This document shows positions 34,463 through 48,400 of a DNA stretch of 60,705 nucleotides, piece after piece. Source of the stretch: Dipetalonema caudispina (lineage: Eukaryota > Nematoda > Chromadorea > Rhabditida > Onchocercidae); NCBI GenBank assembly GCA_013365325.1, contig JABVXV010000358.1:1-60705 (forward strand), in the 5' to 3' direction. Both the position numbers and the translations under genes were made by a program. Numbering within the stretch: the stretch's first letter is position 1; each line of letters begins with the position of its first letter. The notes under the pieces were generated by a model. It was not told where the DNA came from. It saw nothing but the letters and a program-made list of their open reading frames with translations, and ran no database searches.

Positions 34463-34654
34463 TCTTTGGGGATCATAATAGTGCGAAAACATGCCAAGAT
34501 AACATTCAGCGATACAAACCTGGCGCGAAAAAAGAATGCGCAAAATATAGATGATCCGGATATAACGGCCCACACCTTGGCCTGTTGGGCTTGGATGACT
34601 GGGATTTTGTCGTAGCATTGATAATTTTGGAGTATGCGAGCGAGCGAGCGGTAT
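34463..34654 (-). other. CG-richer island upstream of olrn-1: possible 5' exon or relic of exon 3
   Basis: On the minus strand an AG at 34520-34521 is followed by an open frame in which TAT TAT GAT CCC CAA AGA (YYDPQR, 34463-34480) begins 13 codons in. In olrn-1 exon 3 the same peptide begins 11 codons after the acceptor, and 18 of 19 bases match there. Alternatively the same CAG/GTTTGT is a donor for an upstream exon starting MLRQNPSHPSPTGQG at about 34616-34618. The adjacent 34636-34651 is (GCGA)n-like. Whether this is a 5' exon, promoter island or decayed duplicate is undecided. Confidence 0.35.
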
Positions 34655-36201
34655 TAAACTTTAATCCAATTTAAGGTCAATGATAAATTTTACTCGAGTT
34701 AATTAGTCTAATTCAGTGAAATTCTTAACTTTTTAATCAATAAAAGTTACACACAAACTCACGCACAACATACTATCATCCTTATAAGTGATATGTGATG
34801 TGAAATATTAGCAATATTTAGCAAATTTGCGCTTACTTTTTTATGAGTAATTGTCAAAGATAATTAAATTCTAATATTCAAAAAAGATAATTTCATCTCT
34901 ACAGTTTAATACTTGAATAGCATAAAATTAAAATTACAATATCTTACTTAATATCAAATCATCAAAATATCAACAGCATCATTTCCTTACTAATACTCTA
35001 TCATTGAGATAAAAAACATTATTAGTAAGCATATGATAATTAATTAATTGTACTTAATTAGTCATATCAATTCCATTAAAATATTTCTATTTCTATTTGT
35101 TACGTATATATGTTTGGATGAATATGGAAGTTAAAACTTCTTATTTTATGTCAACCAAAAATAATATCAAAAGAAAATTTGATATATTATCAAAATTATT
35201 ACCAACCATTTTCTTCCTTATAATAGCTTACTTTGCCTCTTTCTATATCGCAATCTTTTTGCTTATTCCAAATTTATGTATACAATCAATAAATCATAAA
35301 AAATATCCGATTTCTGTTTCCGGATTAATAGCTCATTTTCTACCTTCTTTCTCTCTACTATAGAATAATATCTTCACCAAGCTTGCAATAATATTAATGG
35401 AAAATAATTCTACGATGAACGATGAAATCTTTTAATGGTGATAATAATTGATAATGATAAATCTACGTAATATACTATATCCTTATTCTCCATTCTTTCC
35501 TTCATTATCATTTCTGATTTTAATCTAACGAATTAATTCTAGATCAATTTAATCAATCGATAAAATAATCAAATTTACTTGCTAGTGATGAAGTTGATTG
35601 AATTGATGCTAAGAGAAGGATGAAAAGGTGAAAATGAAAGGGTAACAAATCTATCATTTTTGAGTTCCAACGACAAAACATTAGAAGATCAATTCAATAC
35701 TTTGTTCCGGAAGGTTAGCAAAAAGCAAAAGTAGTAATAGTCAAAAATATACCTTCCGATATTACAATTATCATTTAGCTATTATTATTTCTTCAAATAA
35801 TCATTATATTATTATCATTAATTTATAACACAACAAATCATCATAAAATATATGTTGAAGTTTTGTTTAAAAAAATAAAAAGTATTATTTTGAAATAAAA
35901 TTTAAGTAATTCCGGAATAAAAAAATATCCCGGGTTTTTTTTTTTTTTTTTTTTTCATTTTTCCTTTCTTTTTTTTTTTTTTTTTTTTTTTTTAATATTT
36001 TTACAAAAAAAATTCTGAACAATCTAATTTCATTCTCTTATATCTCTAACAAAATATTCAACATATAATTTATCCTTCCCATAATACTACTACAGCTTAC
36101 TACAATCATTTCTAAAACTAACCAATAAGCTTATCATCGATACATACATACATACAGAGAAAATGTAAACAGACACAGACTAATGCATTTTTTTTTTTTC
36201 C

Positions 36202-36232
<31 letters not shown>

Positions 36233-38707
36233 AATTATGCTCTATTGAAGGGCCGAAGAAGTAAATGATGTCATTTTCCAATTTGCATTGAAGAACAAAT
36301 TCCTCTTTCTCCCTTTCTTCTATCGCATGCCGTATTTTTTTTTTCTTCTTCGGGATTAATTTTTTTAAAAAAGACAAAAAAAAAAAAAAAAAATTGAAGA
36401 ATTGTATAGCATTATAAATATGAAGAAAGAGGGAGAAAGAGAGAGAGAGAGAGAGAGAAGAGAAGAAGAAGAAAAGACAAAAAAAAAAAGCTTAAAAATT
36501 TGAATCAAAGCCAGTAGTTGATATTCGTAAACATTTGCTAAAAACAACAAAAAAAAAAAAGAAAAGCAAATTATCAGAATGAAATAATTATTTGAAAATC
36601 AAATTTTTGCCTAAAAAATGGTTTAAAAAAAAAGAGGGAAGACAGAAGAGAAACAAAAAAAAAAAAAAAAAAAAACGAAAAAATATTTTATTTCCAATTA
36701 TTAATAGTAATTAGTTGTAAGAAGAGATACGACTTAACTTCATTCAATATATCAAAGATATCTTTCATGTTGAATTTAATTTTAACTTAACGAATAAAAA
36801 GAAAAGAAAAAAAAAAACTAATAATACCATTTAATTTCAACCGATAAATCGAAAATATTTTCCACATCAAATGTAGAACATTCAATTTAACAAACAATGA
36901 AATTGTTGAAGAGAAGTTTAAAATTTAAAATTTGATGAATGCAAAAAAGAAAAGGAATATAGGAAGAGTTTTATCTTACAGAAGCAATTTTCATTTCAGA
37001 AATTCTATCCTGTTTATTGGTTTATCATGATAAAATTTCAAAGCTCAAAGATCAAGCGGATGAATGAATGAAGTAAACAGATCAACCTGTTGAACAAATT
37101 AGAAAATTGATCGATCTATTCGCATGGGAAGTCATTTCTTAATTATTATCCGGTTGTAAACATGCTTTATGGGATCTTCTCATAGAAAAATTATTAGCTA
37201 AATAAGAATAATATAGCAAATGTTGTCGTTTTGTTGTCCAAATTTGTGAAACTTCTAAAAAAAACCAAATATATTAGCAATCGAAGTTAGTTGAATATAA
37301 TATAAATTGTAAATGATTAAACGACATATTGTAAATCAATTTCTCACTTAATTATTTGGATTACTTTATTAAAAATATTCTTGCATAGAAAAAAAAAAAG
37401 AGAAACATTAAAATTTCTTTTTCATCTTTTCATTGAACTTTAGAACTTTCCAAATTTCAATTTTTGTTCTATGAAAATTTTTCAAATTTGCTTTTTTATT
37501 AATGAAATAAAACACCACAATAAAAGAAAACCATCCATTTAAAAGTATTATTAATTGATGAAAAGAAAGAGAGAAAAATGTTAAAATAATTACATGAAAA
37601 TATAAAAATATTTAAATTATTTAAGTGAAATTTTTCATCCATTGAAATCAAATTTTTGTTTACTTTTTTAAAAATCGTACATGCAAATAACTTCCATGCC
37701 ACTTTTTTTCATTTCAATTATTCTGTTTGTTTTGATTAAGAAGTGTTTTGTTAAATATTAAATGTATCGAATAGTAAAAATATCAGTGAAAAACATGGAA
37801 GATTTCATTTTTGTTATTGGTTTTTTTTTTTTTTTTTTAAAAAATAAAATTTTCATCTTTTAGATAGATCTATTATACTTTTTTTTTTGTACAATTCATC
37901 AAAAAGATATATATAAGTATAATTTTTAATACGATTTTAATACATATATATTATAAGTATTTTTACCCCTTTACGTTACGTTTTTATGTCATAATGAATT
38001 TACCTAAGTTTATGTGATAAATTCTGACCTTAACTTAATTAATTTCTACGTTGCCAAGATTTTCGTATACTTACCTATTGTGCTGTATTACTTTCAAATT
38101 CAATAATCATCATGAATAATGACATTTTTGTTGAAAAAGCAAAAAATTATTTTATGAAAAGTAACATAGCATAAAGCAGCATAAAATTAAATTTTATTAA
38201 TCAACCTAAAGTGTAAATTTTTATTAAACATTAATTGAAATTAATTATTTGCAAAAGAGGAAAAAAACGAAATTTTTTCGTCATAGTTATTATATTTATG
38301 CAAGCAATCTTTAATGTAATAAAAAAAATTATTTTGCAAAAAGTTGAAAATTACCTAATATAGATTAAGTGATTGATAATTAATAATTGAATGAGTTAAA
38401 AACATTGTGATAATTGTGATAGTTAATAAAAAGGAAAAAAAAAAGTTAAAATTTTAAAAGAAGAGAGTGAAAAAGAGAGGGAGAGAGGGAGAGAGGGAGA
38501 GGGAGAGAATAGTAAAATTAGTTTGCAACTACAACAATTGCTGCCATTTAGTGATCTATAACTAATAGTTCTAAAATAATACATCCCATAGATGACATCA
38601 CCGCTTTTAAGTGTCTCCTCTTCTTCTTCTTCTTCTTAGCAATATCAATATTTGTGGACTTATTTAAAAGAAGAAGATGGAAAGGGATGAAGAAATGGCA
38701 GGGTTGG

Positions 38708-38830
38708 ATTTTTATTGAATAAATATCAGAAATTAAATACAGGAAAGAAAATTATTTATATAGAGAGAGAAAAAATTGAATTTTTTATTAAATAGATATT
38801 AGAAATTAAAAATAGGAAAGAAAAGTATAT
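38708..38830. repeat. Degenerate tandem duplication, about 70-bp period
   Basis: The segment from 38708 (TTTTTATTGAATAAATATCA then GAAATTAAATACAGGAAAG) recurs from about 38777 (TTTTTTATTAAATAGATATT then AGAAATTAAAAATAGGAAAG). Two copies with several substitutions. Confidence 0.75.
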
Positions 38831-40627
38831 GTATTATATTCATAAGAACTAATGTACAATCTTTTCATTGATAGTAGCATTTTTTTAGGATAAGCAAAAA
38901 GAAATAAATGTACGAATTATTTTGATGGAAGTTAAAAGATGGAGAAGAAAATTAAGGGAAATAAAAATTCTAATTTATAAATTGGAATAGAATTAAAAAA
39001 AGAAAAACAATGGAGCTAAAGTAATTGGACTAAATGAAAACAAATTAAGCACATTATAGAAATTCAATCTTAATTTAATTAAGGTTATTAAATAATGATG
39101 GACATTTGGAAGAAATTGAATAATCTAAAGAATGTAATGATTAAACGGTGACAAAATTTAAGCTAAATCAAGAAAGAAAGACAAGGACGAAATGTAATGA
39201 TTTTAATAATAATATGCTGTAGGCTAAAGTTTTAAAGTAAGCCAAGAAAATGAATTAGTTGGGTGATTAAGCCTAAATGAATGAATCGGAACTATTAGCC
39301 TAATCAAGTGATTCATTATTTGAATATTCAATTACATCAAATTATTCAAATGCAAACAATCACCATACTACTAACAATTGTTAATGAGCAAAATTTTATA
39401 ATAATAAACTTTTCTTTCTTTTTTTTTTCAGTGAAATTTTATGAAATCTTATATAATTGTATAAATTATAAAATTTTCTTTCTCAATTATCATTCATTTT
39501 CTTAAAGTATTTAATTGATTCAATTGGTATTTGAAAATATTTCCATCGCAATTAATTTAACCTAGGATTAGTAACAAATTGTAAAATTATGAATTGAAAT
39601 AAAAGAGCAAAACCAATTTGTTTATATCAATAATGATAAATATATCATGTTTACAAAAAAATAATTTATCCTACTTCTTTTATTTTGATCAAAATATTTA
39701 AAAATCACTTATATATATATATATAAATATATAACGGAAGTTTAATTTACACGTGTTTGTTCCGGCATACGAAAAATTCTAAAAAAAAAGAAAATAAAAA
39801 AAAAGAATTTCATTTTTTTCTTCACCAATCAAACTTTAACTTTGTGAAAAATGGTGTAAAATTTGTTACACCAAAACTTTTCTTCCCGGACATTTACTTA
39901 CAGACGAAATGACATCAAGTTGACATCAATCTTGACATCACTTCAAATGACATCAATCCTTTTTGAGCGATTCATTTTTGAAGTGGAATTAATGAGAAAT
40001 TTTTTCTTTTCGTTTCTGGTTCTCGTTTTAATTTTTGCAGATTATAATTATTTACGATTGGTTGTATTGCAATTATATGTTTCTTATTACTTAAAATGTT
40101 TACTTATTATAAATTTTAAAATAAATTAATCCTAGTTTAAAATAAACAAATGCATACACTTTTATAAATGTATAATTTCTTGTATACTATCTATCGATAA
40201 AAATTTTTAATAATCGATTAATTTTTACAAGAATATCTGATAATCTAATGAATGGATCATGCTGAACAAAAAAGAAAGGAGAAAAAGACAAAAATGTTCA
40301 CAATGAAAGCTTATAATAAGAAATTTTAAACATTTAAAAAAAAAAAAAAGTGGAATGTTGATGTGATGATGTCATGTTGAAAGGAAACGAAATAGCGTTG
40401 CAGCATTTCACATTGTAATATTGAAATTTTGAAATTTTATAAGAATTAGAAAATCATAGGAATAAAGGATTTCCGGAACAAAACATGCTTCTTTTTTTTT
40501 TTTTTTTTTTTAATTTTTTCATTCCATTTAATTTATTAGCAAACGATGAAAGATCGACGAAAACCGTAAATGAAAGTAAAAATGTTCAAGTGAATGTTCA
40601 TTTTCTTGCCTTTTATAGAATTTGACA

Positions 40628-40658
<31 letters not shown>

Positions 40659-41599
40659 CAGAAAAAAGACGAAAAGAGAAGAAAAGAAAGATAGAAAGAA
40701 AAGATGACGTCAGATTAAAAGTATCAGTCATTAATGACAAAAAAAACTTTGTGTTCACATTTGCAGCACTGACAGTTTTCTTCAATGCTGAAAAATTCAT
40801 CAGTATTGCATGATGGATGTGTAAATTTTTGAATAGCATTAGCGTAAATTAGATAAATTAGCGTAAAATGAAAAATTTTTGAGCTTTACATGATAGCGAT
40901 ATGAAAAATAATAAATGATATTAGCATAAATTATATATGAAAAATTATCATTTGATAAGCAAATGATAAACTTTCATGATAACTCAGAGAGTGTTCCAAG
41001 AGAAATGCTTATTAAATCCTTCTTCAGTTCTATCACACCAAGTAATGCCGATATAAAATTTATCTTAGATTTTAATTTCGCATCTTTTTTTTTTTTTTTT
41101 TTTGTCTTTGATGCTAGATTAAGTGACATTGTAAATGTTATTTGTTTCCAAGATTGTCATCAAGCAAAAATAAAAGATTTTTTTATACGACACTTACAAA
41201 AGCTCATCTAATTCATGTTTTAAATTTTTTTAATGTAATTAGATATCTTAAATTTTTTTTTCGCATCCATTGTATTTTTATTTTCTATCTTATCTTTTTA
41301 AATTCGTTGATTACCTGTAATTTCTTCCTCGTTCACTTTTTTTTTTACCCATTTATATCTATCAATAATTTATTGAAAAAAAAACAGAAGGAAACAAAAT
41401 TGTTTAATTTATTTATAAAATTTTCTCACATTTCATACAAATGCAAACAAACGAGTGAAGGAAGAAATTTTTTTTTTCGTTTTAAATAATATAATATTAT
41501 TTAAGTGAAGAAAAGAAAGGAAGTAAAAAACAATAAGCTTTTGATTCTATCCTTTGGAAAATAAATTTTTTCTTCCTTTTTTATTTAAAGAAAATTTAT

Positions 41600-41885
41600 T
41601 TGTTAGCTTATAATTATTGCTAAAATGCATGAAAAAATAAACCAAAAAAAAAATGTCAAAGTAAGTTTTATTTTCCTTTTTTATTCCTAAAAAATTTTAA
41701 CGCACTATTTCTAATTTCATGAAAAATAAATCAAAAAATTGGTAAAACAAGTTTTATTTTTATTTTTTTTTTTTTTTTTTTCATTTCAAAAGAATTATTT
41801 ACTTGCTTATAATTATTGCTAATTGTACGGAAAATAAATCAAAAAGAAAAAAATATGAAAGCAATTACTTTTTCTTTTTTCGTCA
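41600..41885. repeat. Three degenerate tandem copies, about 100-bp period
   Basis: A unit containing GCTTATAATTATTGCTAA, then a GGAAAATAAATCAAAAA-like segment, then AAGTTTTATTTT with a T-run, repeats from about 41604, 41700 and 41805. The outer copies match best; the middle copy has lost the GCTTATAATTATTG core. Confidence 0.7.
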
Positions 41886-42397
41886 ACTGATAAAAAAATA
41901 ATTTGTAAAAATAAATTTAAAAATTTGCACAATTTTCCTGTTGCTATGAACATTTTAAAAGACGTCATTTTTCTTTCCTTTTTCTTTCATTTTCATTTAC
42001 TTAGTCAAAATTTTTGCTAAATGGTATTTTTGCAAAACTTTACATTACTGGAGAGTTTCGAATTAAAAAACAAAAAATGAAAAATGAAAAATGAAAAGAG
42101 AAAAATACAGGAAAAGATTAAAGAAAGAAAAATAGTTCCACTTTTATTAACTCATAAATTTTAATTACTTTTACTACCCCATTTTTGCTAATCTTCAAAC
42201 TTTGATTAAAATTGAGTGATTAAAATTTTGATTAAAATTGAATGATTAAAATTAAAAAAATCCAATTTAACGATTTGAAATTCTATCATTTCCAAATATT
42301 TCCACCACCATTTTATCAGTAAAATTATGGTTCAAATTTTTTGCCATCTAACCGTAATTAAAGCTATTGGGGTATATTGCGCTCTATGTACTCTCAG

Positions 42398-42452
42398 ATT
42401 TCTCAGATTCCAGAAGAAAAGAGGGTAGAAATGGATGCGAGAAGGAATATCG
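42398..42452 (+). CDS. Candidate isolated 55-nt exon (partial gene, unknown)
   Basis: A less AT-rich island at 42360-42480 contains a segment bounded by a good acceptor (GTACTCTCAG) and a good donor (G/GTATGTT). It encodes ISQIPEEKRVEMDARRNI plus one base. No partner exon was found within reach on the plus strand, and the minus strand is also open (DTSETYRYSFSHPFLPSFLL, after an AG at 42471-42472), so the coding strand is uncertain. It may be chance. Confidence 0.2.
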
Positions 42453-45400
42453 GTATGTTTCCGAGGTATCCTATCTAATGATTAATAATTTTATGAAAAA
42501 AAAAAAGAAAAAAAAATGAGGTAGCTGGAAAATTGAAGGAAAACATTTATTACAATTTGAAAGCTGAAAATTCGGGGAAAAAAATGTGTCATTAATTCGG
42601 AAGGTCAGATATTTGTGTTATCAAATTAATCATTTCATAGTATCCGATCAAGGAAGAAAAAAAATCAGATGGATTTATTTTATAAAAGATTAACTCATCT
42701 GTAAGTTGTTAATATTTTCCGATCATAACATCGAATTAATCATTTATGTTTATTTATTTCTCTTATTATTTCTTATTTTGAAAAAAGAATGAATTATAAG
42801 CTTGAAATTGTTGAAAGAGAATGAAATTAAATGAAATATTAAAATTAAAATTAGGATATTAAAAAAAGCATTACCAGTTGAAATCTGTCATTTCACAAAA
42901 TTGAACTGCTAATGATAGCATTCGTTTTGTATCCATTGTCTTCTGATGAATTAATCTTTAGTCAATTTTTAATTGAAGGAAAACATTATTAGCAAAATGT
43001 GAAATGAAATAAGGCAAATGTAAATTACATATTTTTTTTTTTCCCATCCATTTATTTACCTAAGTTTTTTTCAATCCTTAGCCTTTTTTTGTCAGAAATT
43101 GATTAATTTTAACAACAAGAATCAAAATTATTGCAATGAAAAGAAATAGTATTTTCAAATATATAATACAATAAGGTTCTTTTTAAACTTGTTGAAAATT
43201 TTGAATATAAAATTTAAACAAAATAATGAAATGCTAATAATAATATTTACACATACTACACTTACCAGATATTAGATTTATAGCAAAGTTATTGCAAATG
43301 TTTAATTAATCGTTCAATTTGAAAATACTCAACAAACATGCAAAGTTCACGTGAAGTGTGTATTTGTTTGAATAAACGAAAAGTTGAAAAAAAAAAAAAA
43401 AAAAAAAAAAAGAAAGATTGAAAAAAAGATTACCAACTGTCTCTTCAATTTTGTTTGTTTCATTCTTTGTCTTTTTTTGTTTTTCAAAGATGAAAAAAAT
43501 ATGTGGCAATTGAACAGAGATTTTCAATGATTAAAGATTTTAAGGCGATTTCGAAAAAAAAAAAAATACAAAAATTTCACAAAAGCTTGAAAATTTTTGG
43601 CAAGAAATCTTTAATGATTTTAAAATTTTAAGAAATATTTGCATAAATTATTCCATTAAAAGTTGAAATATTATAATATGATAATTGGAATACAAATATG
43701 TAATTATTAAAAAATATTTTACATGAAAAGTTGGAAATTTTGAGAGATATAATAGCAATAATAAAAGTATGAACTATTTCAAAAAAAAAAAAAAAAAAGT
43801 TTTTTTCGAACTGATAAATTTGCATTTTTTTTATCTTCAGCACATGTATAATTCGTATTTGCTAATGAGCATTTTTCAAAGATGTTACGTTGATTTAACA
43901 AAATTATCGAAAAAATAATTTTATAAATTATTCAATAAAATTCACAAATTTTAGCACATAATTATAAAAAGTATTTATTATTTACATTATTATTTGGTAT
44001 TATTTTGTTTATTTATTAAGGATAGTTTTTCAGTAAATCTCCTTTTTTTTTTTTTTTTCACATTTCATTACACGATTTCAATGATTAATTTCTTAATTGC
44101 ATTAATTAGTTACTGCTCTTATTTTAACAAAATAATAGATTTACTTCAGATAACTAAGTTTTAATTTGTAAATTGATTAATGACAATAAAATTACATCAC
44201 CATTCATTATTATCATGGCTGCTTTATTATCTACATCAAATTCAACACTTCAATTTGCTCATATTCATGGATTTGTTTACGAAATATATTTTAAATATGA
44301 AATTGCTAAAATTTTCCATATAATTTTTCAAATAATTTTTTCTAACATATTTTTAGACAAATCAATTGGAAAATGATAATGAAAAAAAAAAAAAAAAAAA
44401 AGACAATTTTTAAAATCGAACCTATCATCGATAATTTAAAGCCAAAAATAAAAAAAAAAAAAAAAAGAGCTCTAAACTGCATCTCTTAACGGCGGCATCG
44501 CTACTTTCTTAAAGTAATATTTCGATTTTTTATAAAATTCATTAAAATCAATTGAAATTTTCGCAAAAATGTTTTCTTCACCAAAAAATTGTTAACTTAT
44601 ATAGAGGTATGGATCATTTCGAAAGGTATAACATTTTGTAATGTTAATGGGTTCGTTCATTCTTCCAAAAAAAAAAAAAAAAATCGTATAAAATTATCAT
44701 AAAAGCAAAAATGAGTTTTTTAAAAAAAAAAATTATTCGTTTTTTTTTTTTTTTTCATCTTTTTCTATCCTTTCTTTCGCCTTTCTTTTTTTCTTTCGAT
44801 TGTTTTTAAGCGTTTATTTTCTCCTTCCTCTCTCTTTTCTCATGTTTCACCCGCTCCACTATTCCATTTTCTTTTCAAACCAATAAATATCAAATTACAT
44901 CCATTTATGATAATAAATTAGAACGAATAAATTTTCGTGTAGAAATAGTAATTTTATGCGACAACTTAAAATGGCTTTTTTTTTTTCCGATCATTTTCCT
45001 TCAAATCCATAAAATTATCATTTCTCTCTCTCTCTCTCTCTCTCTCTCCTTCTCCTCCTCTTTCTCTTTTTACATCTCTCAAAAGAAGGGGGGAAAAAAA
45101 AAAAAAAAAAAAAATGTACGAAGAAATGAAAATTAACAATTTAATTTATTGAGAAATCTTTTTTGTCATTTTTGCTATTCTTTCAAATCATAATCCCAAA
45201 AAAAGAATTTATTCTTTTTTTGGATAAAAATTTTTTTTTTAATTTAAAAGTTTTGCCAATATAATTCATCGTATTTCTCAATCTTCTTCGTTTCTCTTTT
45301 TTTTTTTTTTTTCATTTTTTATTTTTTTCTCCAAACTTTTCTAAAAATTTGTCTGACGAAAAACGCATTAGATATTAATGTACCATACCGTAATTATGGT

Positions 45401-48400
45401 ATTTTTAATCGATTATAATTGCGCAAATTAATGTAGCATGCTAGTTAAACTATTCCTATTGAAAATTCCATCTTCGTTTTCCTTCTTCATTTTTTCCGAT
45501 TCTTTTCCGTTTTTTTTTTTTTTTTTTTTTCTTTGAAATTTATTTAAAAATTTTGCACATTTAGTTATTAAAATGGAATAGAATAAATGTATGATTGAAA
45601 TGATTAAATAAACGAGCAAACTTCTGGAACGAATCCTGTTTTGATTCATTGATTTAGATGATAGATTGATAATTTGATATGATGAAAATTTTGATAATTA
45701 TGAGTGTTGTTGATAAACCGTCGAGATGTTACGTTTGCTTTAAGCAATCTGAAAATTATTCCTTTTCAACTTCGAATTGCTTTTATCTTAATTAGTTGTT
45801 GTAAGATATTATCCTAAAAGATTCTCAGAAATTTGAACGTCTGCAAAAAAATTTGCAAAAAAAATTGTTAATTTTAATTCAATTTATTCATACTTCCATT
45901 ACGTTGTCAAATTTTGGCTTTTAAATTACTTTCGAAGTTTTTTTTCCTTGTAAAAATGAGACGATTATCACAAATGTATTATGGCATTAATGTTGAAAAT
46001 GATAAATAGTTATAAATGAATGACTATTAGATATGATAATGATAAGCTTCGATTAAGTCAACAAGATGTATCCCTTATACTGATAATAAATGATAACTGA
46101 ACACTTCTTTTTATCGCCTATCACCATTTAGATTTTTTTACCTACCTATTTTAAATTTGACAAAATGAAATAAGCAATGTTAAACAAGTAGTGTACGACA
46201 AATTTTTGTCAATTAATTTTCTTTCCTTCACTAAATCCTCAACATCACATCAATTGTCATATTTGATATTGAAAGTAAAATTTTAGAAATTAACAAAATC
46301 TATTAATTACCAAATTCTGAAAGTTATCATGAAGAAATTAATAATATTTCTGAAAAAATTTAAGTTTTTTTTCTCTCTTTTTTGAAAAAGTTTTTGCAAA
46401 AAACAAACCTAACATGTAAAAAAGTATTTTAAAAAATGAACGAAACAAAAAAAAACTAATACGGATGGAATGATAAAGAAAGGTTAGAATAGAAAAGCAA
46501 ACATAGTTAAGTGATAATAATTTCAATTTGTCACATGATAACTCATCCTTCGATCCTCCCTTTCAATTAATCATGAATAATTATAATTATAATTATTACA
46601 CTCATTATTACTCTAAATATAACTATCATTGTTCGCAACGTATCATTATCATCGTAATCATCATTAATGCTCTTTCTATTTTCATCGTCATTGAAAGCAA
46701 TTTATTATCACAACTAAAAAATGAAGAAAAAAGATCATTATCATTACTGGTATCATCATATATCATTATCGCGGTCAACAACGCCTGTCATTATCAACAA
46801 TTACTGTTATCAATACTATTACCTATCTCTAGATGTCAACAGTTTTACTCAACAATGTTACTATCAAATTGACTTTAAAATTTTCCAAAATATATTCAAT
46901 TTACTACTGAAAGAGAAAATATTACCTTTGAATTCTATTCATAAAATTGAATTTAAATTTGATTCATTAAGTTCATAAACCTCCAACATTACCATATGAA
47001 ATGAAATGAAGAAATATAATGAGTTGAATGACAAGTGATGATTAACTGATTGAAAAAATTTATGTCCAAATTAATTTTATTAAGTATAGATCAAAATATA
47101 AGCTACGCATAACTGAGCATTTTGAACGTTATTTTCTTTCTGTTATTTTAAAATTTTGAAATTAAAATTTAAAAGAAGATGAGGAAAGAATTGTAAAAAT
47201 GGAATTATGCACAATATAATGCATGCAATTAATTAAGCAACTGTGCAAATAAACATTAACAAAAGAAGTGGCAACAAATTTTTGAAATTATTCGTTTCGC
47301 ACAATTTTTCGAATATTTGAATGCAAAAAAAAAAATAAAAAAAATGAAATTAATACCAAAAATAAAGAGTTTTCATCGCATACAAAATGATTTGTATCAT
47401 AGCATGGCTAATATTATATATCTGATATGTAAATATGCAACATAGAAGGTAACATAAAGTAATCTTTGCTCTGTTAAATTTAACAAAAATAAAAATAAAA
47501 ATTCTATTTACCAAGTAGCAAATGAAAAAAAGAGAGATGAAAAATGTTACAATACAATGGAATTTGAATCATTGGACGGTTTATATGTGATAATTGTAAT
47601 AATGATATTTGATATCGAAATATCAAAATTATAGCAAAATTTTGTGATATTAAAATGATAATATTAGCAATCGATGTAAAAAAAAAAAAAAAAAACATTA
47701 TCATATTGACAAAAACAGAATATTGACTATGATGATAATAATCATGATTGTTAAATTTTCAACATTCATAATTAAAGTAATAATCATGATGCAACATAAT
47801 AACTATTATTACTATATAAAATAGAAAAATAATATTATTCTTGAGAATTTTAATAAAATATTTACAATATAAATCGTTTATGGAATAGTAAATATTTATT
47901 ATTTAAAATGATAAATTATAACAAAAATTTCACTTAATATCTATAATATAAATCGTTATAGGGAAATAGTAATTAAATACTAAATGCTTATTGCTTTCAA
48001 CCATAACAATTAAAATTCAGTATAATTTTTTTTTTTTTTTGTTTTTTGTTTAGATTGAAAACAAAATACTTTTGATATTTATCAAAAACAAAATTTGTGA
48101 TTCAAGCCATCCAAATTGATGGAATGTTAACGATATAATGATGTTTATTCGAACTAAATTGTCAATATCAAAAAAATATTTTAGGCATAGGATGGAACAG
48201 AAAAAAAAAGAGCGAAAAAATTTGATTCCAAATATTTTTAATAAAAATTAAAGTAAAAAAAAAAAAAATGAAAAAACGAAAAGCAAACTATAAAACTGAT
48301 CATTAATGGGTGAAAATGTTCTATTATTAGCATTATCAACATTTACTGTTAAAGTTGCTTTTTTTTTTGCAATTAGAAAAATTTTTATAATGTCATCATA

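Larger units (their letters stand above)
34655..42397. other. Gene-free AT-rich region
   Basis: No exon can be supported in 7.7 kb. Contents: T and A runs (for example 35934-35955, 35969-35993, 36211-36226), GA-rich tracts at about 36429-36470 and 38463-38510, an (AT)n near 39712-39735, and degenerate tandem duplications at 38708-38830 and 41600-41885. Short frames such as 35097-35363 and 39863-40129 lack family similarity and are AT-composition products. Confidence 0.65.

Noticed and set aside
35097..35363. 88-codon hydrophobic plus-strand frame
   Set aside because: Hydrophobicity follows from T-rich codons; no motif, no supporting exons.
45428..45649. 73-codon minus-strand frame with a Lys/Glu-rich middle
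   Set aside because: The middle is an (A)n tract read as lysine, and no splice or family support was found.
46528..46978. Overlapping plus-strand frames rich in Tyr, Asn, Ser and Ile
   Set aside because: Encoded by imperfect ATT/ATC repeats; no recognised domain.
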